64,000 nucleotides of DNA from NCBI RefSeq assembly GCF_004785795.1, contig NZ_SRRO01000001.1:2728001-2792000 (forward strand). The letters run 5' to 3'. The notes beneath the pieces were generated by a model. That model worked only from the letters and a program-made list of their open reading frames with translations, was not told the origin of the DNA and did not search any database. Position numbers and translations under genes: made by a program. Source of the DNA: Nocardioides eburneiflavus (GTDB lineage: Bacteria; Actinomycetota; Actinomycetes; Propionibacteriales; Nocardioidaceae). Shown here piece by piece: positions 59,025 through 64,000 of the stretch; the first letter of the stretch is position 1; each line of letters starts with the position of its first letter.

Positions 59025-60332
59025 GTGCACGACCTCGCTCCCCGGCCCGGCGACCTGGACCCGATCGAGACCGCACCGGTCGAGCAGCTGCGTGCGCTCC
59101 AGCTCGAGCGGCTCAGGTGGTCGGTGCGGCACGCCTACGGCCACGTCGCGCACTACCGCCGCGCCTTCGACGAGGCCGGCGTCGGTCCCGACGACATCGC
59201 CACTCTCGAGGACCTCGCGCGGCTGCCGTTCACCACGAAGGCGACGCTGCGCGACCACTACCCGTTCGGGATGTTCGCGGTGCCCCGCGAGGAGGTCGTA
59301 CGCCTCCACGCGTCGAGCGGCACCACCGGCAAGCCGACCGTAGTCGGCTACACCCGCGACGACCTCGACATGTGGGCCGACGTCGTGGCGCGCTCGATCC
59401 GCGCGGCCGGCGGGCGGCCCGGGATGGTGCTCCACAACGCGTACGGCTACGGGCTCTTCACCGGCGGGCTCGGCGCGCACGCCGGTGCGGAGCGGCTCGG
59501 CTGCACCGTCGTGCCCGTCTCCGGGGGGATGACGCAGCGGCAGGTGCAGCTGATCCGCGACTTCGAGCCCGACATCATCATGGTGACGCCGTCCTACATG
59601 CTCTCGATCATCGACGAGCTCGAGGCGCAGGGCGTCGACCCGCGGTCCACCTCGCTCAAGGTCGGCATCTTCGGAGCCGAGCCGTGGACCAACGACATGC
59701 GCCGCGAGATGGAGGACCGCACCGACATGCACGCGGTCGACATCTACGGGCTGTCCGAGGTGATCGGTCCCGGCGTGGCGAGCGAGTGCGTCGAGACCAA
59801 GGACGGCCTCCACGTGTGGGAGGACCACTTCTACCCCGAGGTCATCGATCCCGTCACCGGCGAGGTCCTGCCCGACGGCGAGGAGGGCGAGCTGGTCCTC
59901 ACCACGCTCACCAAGCAGGCGATGCCGGTCATCCGCTACCGCACCCGCGACCTCACCCGGCTCCTGCCGGGCACCGCGCGCAGCATGCGTCGGATGGAGA
60001 AGATCACCGGCCGCACCGACGACATGATCATCCTGCGCGGGGTGAACCTGTTCCCGACCCAGATCGAGGAGATCGTCCTCGGCATCCCGGCCCTGTCGCC
60101 GCACTTCCAGTGCCACCTCGACCGCATCGGCCACCTCGACTCGCTCACCGTCCGCGTCGAGCGGCGCGACGCCACGACCGACGCCGAGGCGGCCGCGGCG
60201 CAGGCGGAGCTGGTCCGCAGGATCAAGGCGTCCATCGGGGTCACGGTCGGGGTGGAGGTCGTCGACGTCGCCTCGATCGAGCGATCCGTGGGCAAGATGC
60301 GCCGGATCGTGGACCACCGCCCGGCACGCTGA
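59025..60332 (+). CDS. paaK: PaaK: phenylacetate-CoA ligase
   Basis: A 435-residue AMP-forming ligase that makes phenylacetyl-CoA, the inducer and substrate of the pathway. Motifs are the P-loop HASSGTTGKPTVVGYT, the adenylate site DIYGLSEVIGPGVASEC, and the RTDDMIILRGVNLFPTQIEE block with a C-terminal Lys in SVGKMRRIVD. Length and spacing match PaaK. The GTG at 59025 has GGAGG 8 bases upstream. Its separation from paaABCDE by the GerMN gene and regulator is unusual but common enough in actinobacteria. Confidence 0.95.
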   Translation: MHDLAPRPGDLDPIETAPVEQLRALQLERLRWSVRHAYGHVAHYRRAFDEAGVGPDDIATLEDLARLPFTTKATLRDHYPFGMFAVPREEVVRLHASSGTTGKPTVVGYTRDDLDMWADVVARSIRAAGGRPGMVLHNAYGYGLFTGGLGAHAGAERLGCTVVPVSGGMTQRQVQLIRDFEPDIIMVTPSYMLSIIDELEAQGVDPRSTSLKVGIFGAEPWTNDMRREMEDRTDMHAVDIYGLSEVIGPGVASECVETKDGLHVWEDHFYPEVIDPVTGEVLPDGEEGELVLTTLTKQAMPVIRYRTRDLTRLLPGTARSMRRMEKITGRTDDMIILRGVNLFPTQIEEIVLGIPALSPHFQCHLDRIGHLDSLTVRVERRDATTDAEAAAAQAELVRRIKASIGVTVGVEVVDVASIERSVGKMRRIVDHRPAR

Positions 60333-60347
60333 CCGGACGGGTATTTA

Positions 60348-60367
60348 CCGCGATCGGCCGGTCGCGG
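60348..60367. terminator. Near-perfect 20-bp palindrome after paaK
   Basis: CCGCGATCGG (60348-60357) is followed directly by CCGGTCGCGG, its reverse complement but for one base. It lies 16 bases past the paaK stop, and TACAGT (60370-60375) follows at once. It may end paaK transcription, or be an operator next to a -10 box for the helicase gene, whose leader would then be about 165 bases long. The rest of the gap to 60542 shows nothing I recognise. Confidence 0.5.
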
Positions 60368-60542
60368 GCTACAGTGGACGCAGCGTTCCAGACGCCGTGC
60401 CGCTGTGATCACCCCAGGTCCGCCGGCCACCGCGCACCTGACGCCCGCTCCACACCTCACGCCGTGGCGTGCAGGCAGAGCCCTACGCAGGCTCGCCTGT
60501 TCCACGACGCGTACCCAGTCAGGCCCAGTCCGGGAGGACCCC

Positions 60543-62657
60543 TTGGCCCAGCGCCAGCGTCAACGCGGCGGACGCCGCACCCCTGCCCACGCCCGCCACA
60601 AGGACAACGAGGGCATCGTCCCCGTCCTGGCGCGCGCGGTGCGCGAGCTCGAGTCCGCCGTGCAGCGCGGCCCGCTCGCCCCCGGCCAGCGGGTCCGCTT
60701 CCAGGTCGTGGCGCTCCTGGTGCGTGAGCACCGTGGCGACGTACGTGCCTCCGCCGAGCTCACCGACGCGCAGAAGGCCGACGAGCTCAAGCGTCTCGAC
60801 GGGATCGCGACGATCCTCGCCAAGACCGCCACCCGCGACCCCTCGCTCTTCACCCTGCTGTCGGAGGAGTCCGTCGTCACCGACAGCGCCCGCGAGCTGC
60901 GCCTGGAGATGCTCCGCAAGGCCGGTGTGGAGGTCGCCCCCGAGGAGCCCAAGCCCGACGACGAGGCCGGTCCCGGCCTCGGCGAGCGCCGCGTCATCCC
61001 GCAGTCGGTCGTGCAGCACCAGCTCGCCAACCCGTTCCTCGTGCCCGACTTCGAGATCGGCCGCGAGCGCCGCTCGGTGCACGGCCGGTTGAGCACCTGG
61101 GAGCTGCTCGGCCCGCTGTTCCGCTCCTTCGAGCTCGGCGGCTCCTCGTCGTGCATGGAGCTGCCCGAGGCCACGTCGCTCCACGCGCCCGGCAAGCTCG
61201 AGCTGATGCCGCACCAGGCGCGGATGATCGCCGCGGCCGCCGAGGGGCACCGCACCTTCCTCCTCGCCGACGAGCCCGGCCTCGGCAAGACCGCCCAGGC
61301 ACTGCTCGCCGCACAGGCGGCCAACGCCTACCCGCTGCTGGTCGTGTGCCCCAACGTCGTCAAGACCAACTGGGCCCGCGAGACCGAGCGCTGGACGCCG
61401 CGTCGCCGGGCGACCGTGATCCACGGCGACGGCGGCGACGTCGACGCCTTCGCCGACGTCATCATCGTCAACTACGAGATCCTCGACCGCCACGTGGGCT
61501 GGCTCGGCACGTTCGGCTTCCGCGGCATGGTCGTCGACGAGGCGCACTTCATCAAGAACAAGACCTCCCAGCGCTCGCGCCACGTGCTCGAGCTGTCGGA
61601 GAAGCTGCGCACGCGCGCCGCGCGGCCGCTGCTGATGGCGTTGACCGGCACGCCGCTGATCAACGACATCGAGGACTTCCGCGCGATCTGGCAGTTCCTC
61701 GGCTGGATCGACGACACCAAGCCCCTCGCACGGCTGATGGAGTCCCTGGAGGAGACCGACCTGACGCCGGCCGACCACTCCTTCTACCCCGCCGCCCGCA
61801 AGGCCGTCATCGACATGGGCATCGTGCGGCGCCGCAAGGTCGACGTCGCCGAGGACATCCCCGCCCGCCGCATCGCCGACATCCCGGTGGAGCTCGACGA
61901 CGAGGACGCCCGCTCGATCCGCGCGGCCGAGGAGGACCTCGCCCGGCGGCTCGTCGAGCGCTACAAGGCCGCGCTCGAGACGCGTCGTACGGGCTCCGTC
62001 GTCGACGGCATCGACCACGAGCTCGTGCGCCGGGTCGCGACGTGGGAGCGCGAGGAGATGGACTCCGGCACCGGCGGGGAGAACGTCTTCTCGATGTTCC
62101 GCCGCATCGGCCGCGCCAAGGCCGGCCTCGCCGCCGACTACGCCGCGCAGCTGGCCCGCAACGTCGGCAAGGTGGTCTTCTTCGCCCGCCACGTCGACGT
62201 CATGGACATCGCCGAGGACACCTTCACCCGCCGCGGGCTCAAGCACACCTCGATCCGCGGCGACCAGACGCCCAAGGCGCGCGAGCGGGCCATCGAGGCC
62301 TTCGTCAACGACCCCGACGTGCAGGTCATCGTCTGCTCGCTGGCCGCGGCCGGCGTCGGGGTCAACCTCCAGGTCGCCTCCAACGTCGTGCTGTCCGAGC
62401 TCTCGTGGACCGACGCCGAGCAGACGCAGGCGATCGACCGCGTGCACCGCATCGGCCAGAGCGACCCGGTCACCGCGTGGCGCATCATCGCCGCGCAGAC
62501 GATCGACACCCGGATCGCCGAGCTGATCGACTCCAAGGCCGGCCTCGCCGCCCGGGCGCTCGACGGCTCCGACGAGGAGGTCTCGTCCTCGGCCAACATC
62601 CAGACCGAGGCCCTGGTCGCGCTGCTCACCGACGCGCTGGAGCGCGAGCTCGGCTGA
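60543..62657 (+). CDS. SNF2-type DEAD/DEAH helicase
   Basis: A 704-residue superfamily 2 ATPase of the SNF2/SMARCAL1-like group that translocates on double-stranded DNA. The N-terminal about 200 residues are a variable basic/acidic region. Motif I is LADEPGLGKTAQ, II is VVDEAHFIKN, III LTGTPLIND, V VIVCSLAAAGVGVNLQ and VI QAIDRVHRIGQ. The first ATG/GTG-type frame extends far upstream, but a TTG at 60543 has GGGAGGA at proper spacing and begins the coding-like sequence, so TTG is taken as the start. The role is probably replication-fork or repair remodelling. Confidence 0.88.
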   Translation: MAQRQRQRGGRRTPAHARHKDNEGIVPVLARAVRELESAVQRGPLAPGQRVRFQVVALLVREHRGDVRASAELTDAQKADELKRLDGIATILAKTATRDPSLFTLLSEESVVTDSARELRLEMLRKAGVEVAPEEPKPDDEAGPGLGERRVIPQSVVQHQLANPFLVPDFEIGRERRSVHGRLSTWELLGPLFRSFELGGSSSCMELPEATSLHAPGKLELMPHQARMIAAAAEGHRTFLLADEPGLGKTAQALLAAQAANAYPLLVVCPNVVKTNWARETERWTPRRRATVIHGDGGDVDAFADVIIVNYEILDRHVGWLGTFGFRGMVVDEAHFIKNKTSQRSRHVLELSEKLRTRAARPLLMALTGTPLINDIEDFRAIWQFLGWIDDTKPLARLMESLEETDLTPADHSFYPAARKAVIDMGIVRRRKVDVAEDIPARRIADIPVELDDEDARSIRAAEEDLARRLVERYKAALETRRTGSVVDGIDHELVRRVATWEREEMDSGTGGENVFSMFRRIGRAKAGLAADYAAQLARNVGKVVFFARHVDVMDIAEDTFTRRGLKHTSIRGDQTPKARERAIEAFVNDPDVQVIVCSLAAAGVGVNLQVASNVVLSELSWTDAEQTQAIDRVHRIGQSDPVTAWRIIAAQTIDTRIAELIDSKAGLAARALDGSDEEVSSSANIQTEALVALLTDALERELG

Positions 62658-62709
62658 GACACCCGTTCGGCCCTTGTCCCGCTCCTCTGCGTCCGGTACG
62701 CCTTGAAGC

Positions 62710-63180
62710 ATGAGTGAGGACCGCGAGACCTACGGCGACATGTCGATCGACGACGAGGACCAGCTCCAGCCGGGTGACACGCTGGACGACGGTGACCTCG
62801 AGGACGTCCTGGACCGGGGCTACTCCCCGCCGGACCGGGCGCCGAAGGGCTACGACGACTACCCGACCGAGGCCGAGCGCCGCCAGGGGGAGTCCCTCGA
62901 CGAGAAGCTCGCCGAGCAGGAGCCCGACATCGACCCCTACGCCGAGGACGACGCCGACGACGACCGCGAGGACGAGAACGCCCTCGACGAGCAGCTCGGC
63001 CTCGACGAGGCCGACGCGCGCGCCGGCCGGCTCGTCGCCCCCGACGCCGGGCTCGGCGAGGACGTCGACAAGCAGGAGGTCGCGCTCGACGTCGGCATCG
63101 ACGGCGCCGGCGCCTCCGCCGAGGAGGCAGCCATGCACATCACCCGGGAGCCCGAGCCGCCGGAGGCCGACGAGCTGTAG
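62710..63180 (+). CDS. DUF5709 family protein
   Basis: A 156-residue acidic, mostly disordered protein matching actinobacterial DUF5709. The N-terminal part contains DDEDQLQPGDTLDDGDLEDV and LDRGYSPPDRAPKG, the middle GESLDEKLAEQEPDIDPYAE, and the C-terminal part ARAGRLVAPDAG and DVGIDGAGASAEEAAMH. Function is unknown. It follows the helicase by 52 bases. Confidence 0.85.
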   Translation: MSEDRETYGDMSIDDEDQLQPGDTLDDGDLEDVLDRGYSPPDRAPKGYDDYPTEAERRQGESLDEKLAEQEPDIDPYAEDDADDDREDENALDEQLGLDEADARAGRLVAPDAGLGEDVDKQEVALDVGIDGAGASAEEAAMHITREPEPPEADEL

Positions 63181-63182
63181 CC

Positions 63183-63758
63183 GTGGGGTTCTTCGGACAC
63201 CTGGTCGCCTCGCCCGCGGCACCGGGCCCAGCCTTCCCCGAGGCCGAGCAGGAGCCGGGTGGCTGGACGCAGGGCCTGCACGTGTGGCGGGTGCCAGAGC
63301 GGCTGGGCCCGGAGTGGGAGCCGTTCGAGGCGTTCGTCGACCGCCTGGTGGCGGAGGTTCCCGGCGGGTTCCTCTGCGCCTCGATTCTCGACAGCGACGG
63401 TGCCTACGTCCACGTCGGGACCCCCGGCCACGACGTCGAGCGGTTCTGGCTGCACCTCGACGGGTTCGTGAGCCACTTCGTGCTGCCGTGGGCGCCCTTC
63501 GACGAGGCTGGCAACCCCCTCCCCGAGGAGGTCGCGGCCGAGCAGGACGCCGAGTGGGAGCGCATGGCGGCTGCCTACACCGAGCAGGTACGCGCGCTCG
63601 GACTGACCGGTGACGCCGCCGCGGAGGCGTGCCGGGACTGGGCGTACGCGTGCGGGCTCGAGCCGGCACCGGTGCACGTCGTCCGTGCTGCGCTGGAGAC
63701 GCGCGAGCTGCTCGTCGAGGACGCGTTCCGCCGGTTGCTCCGCACGCTGGGCACCTAG
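63183..63758 (+). CDS. Conserved hypothetical protein
   Basis: A 191-residue soluble protein with an alpha/beta composition (FLCASILDSDGAYVHVGTPG, FWLHLDGFVSHFVLPWAPFD) and a helical C-terminal half (VHVVRAALETRELLVEDAFR). No signal peptide, membrane segment or family motif is recognised. A GTG start 2 bases after the DUF5709 stop suggests co-expression with it. I cannot assign a function. Confidence 0.6.
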   Translation: MGFFGHLVASPAAPGPAFPEAEQEPGGWTQGLHVWRVPERLGPEWEPFEAFVDRLVAEVPGGFLCASILDSDGAYVHVGTPGHDVERFWLHLDGFVSHFVLPWAPFDEAGNPLPEEVAAEQDAEWERMAAAYTEQVRALGLTGDAAAEACRDWAYACGLEPAPVHVVRAALETRELLVEDAFRRLLRTLGT

Positions 63759-63762
63759 GGGG

Positions 63763-63791
63763 TTGCGAGTGTATCCGAACAGGTGTACGAT
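63763..63791 (+). promoter_or_regulatory. Promoter overlapped by an SOS-box-like sequence
   Basis: TTGCGA (63763-63768) and TACGAT (63786-63791) are spaced by 17 bases. CGAACAGGTGTACG at 63776-63789 overlaps the spacer and -10 and matches the actinobacterial LexA site CGAAC-N4-GTTCG at all but one base. The gene to the right would therefore be expected to be damage-inducible. Confidence 0.5.
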
Positions 63792-63912
63792 GGTGCGTAG
63801 CACGCCGGTCCGGAACGGATCCCGTCTGAGGCGACGAGGATCCCGGGGTCGGGACAGTCATCCATAGAACCCGTCCTGGTGCTGGCGGGATGCCGTTGGT
63901 GCGGCTCTCGGA

Positions 63913-64000
63913 TGGCGACCGTGGCGAATGGGCCGGCACGTCTCACCGCACCACCCCGGAACAGGGTGGGTGTCCGTGACGTGCTCGAGGAGATGGCCCA
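63913..64000 (+). CDS. 5' end of an unidentified gene, cut by the window edge
   Basis: From the ATG at 63913 a frame stays open to the last base, reading MATVANGPARLTAPPRNRVG and then VRDVLEEMA. It lies about 120 bases after the SOS-like promoter. Only 29 residues are visible, too few to name a family, and no clear ribosome binding site precedes the ATG. A short 25-codon frame from 63790 to 63867 lies between the promoter and this start. Confidence 0.35.

Noticed and set aside
1..64000. Search for tRNA, rRNA, insertion sequences, integrases, prophage or defence systems
   Set aside because: No clover-leaf with CCA-type end, rRNA signature, transposase, integrase or phage/defence gene was recognised in any region by eye.

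Overview
The window is a continuous stretch of very GC-rich DNA. GTG and TTG starts, ATGA/GTGA stop-start overlaps and the protein families present (DUF2200, DUF6153, DUF5709, F420-type LLM oxidoreductases, PaaABCDE, AMIN-like/GerMN lipoprotein) point to an actinobacterium, most likely Nocardioides or a close relative. The genus is an inference. I see no rRNA, tRNA, CRISPR array, transposase, integrase or plasmid function. This is a chromosomal segment specialised for catabolism of aromatic and related organic compounds.

Layout. 1-9.2 kb: the 3' part of L-serine dehydratase, then mostly solitary genes (SRPBCC protein, IclR regulator, AraC-HTH/DinB fusion, DUF2200, fatty-acid desaturase, a DUF305/DUF6153 metal-handling-type pair, an MFS carrier), with several truncated remnants. 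9.3-16.9 kb (cluster A): a LysR regulator divergent from a tightly coupled run of FAD aromatic hydroxylase, extradiol-type dioxygenase, fumarylacetoacetate-hydrolase-like enzyme, SDR, alpha/beta C-C hydrolase-like enzyme and cyclase. This reads as a ring-hydroxylation and ring-cleavage route of unknown substrate, and it ends in a scar of two fused gene remnants. 16.9-23.1 kb (cluster B): an AraC regulator and a coupled FMO-SDR-aldehyde dehydrogenase-MFS operon.

23.4-39.9 kb (cluster C, the most interesting part): a ten-gene leftward operon (ALDH, benzyl-type ADH, SDR, amidohydrolase, CoA ligase, MaoC hydratase, esterase, VanA-like Rieske oxygenase, its reductase, second esterase) faces a rightward operon (LivK/G/F/H/M-type ABC importer and two MarR regulators). 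The shared intergenic region carries two TTGACA promoters and three copies of an 11-bp operator-like element. Together the genes describe uptake and non-beta-oxidative side-chain shortening of hydroxycinnamyl compounds, followed by O-demethylation; the substrate is inferred. The two marR genes are a tandem duplicate, and a decayed piece of livM still lies between them.

39.9-50.9 kb: GNAT acetyltransferase, a shortened Asp/Glu racemase, a receiver/FAD-reductase fusion, a TPR protein, ACC deaminase with a GntR regulator whose start codon sits inside a perfect palindrome, two LLM oxidoreductases, DUF305, small membrane proteins and an interspersed palindromic repeat. 50.9-60.3 kb: the phenylacetate pathway (paaZ divergent from paaABCDE-paaI; then an AMIN/GerMN protein, a TetR regulator and paaK) with a GACCGATCGGTC operator between paaZ and paaA. 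60.5-64 kb: an SNF2-type helicase, a DUF5709 protein, a conserved hypothetical protein and, at the edge, a promoter overlapped by an SOS-box-like site before a gene that runs out of the window.
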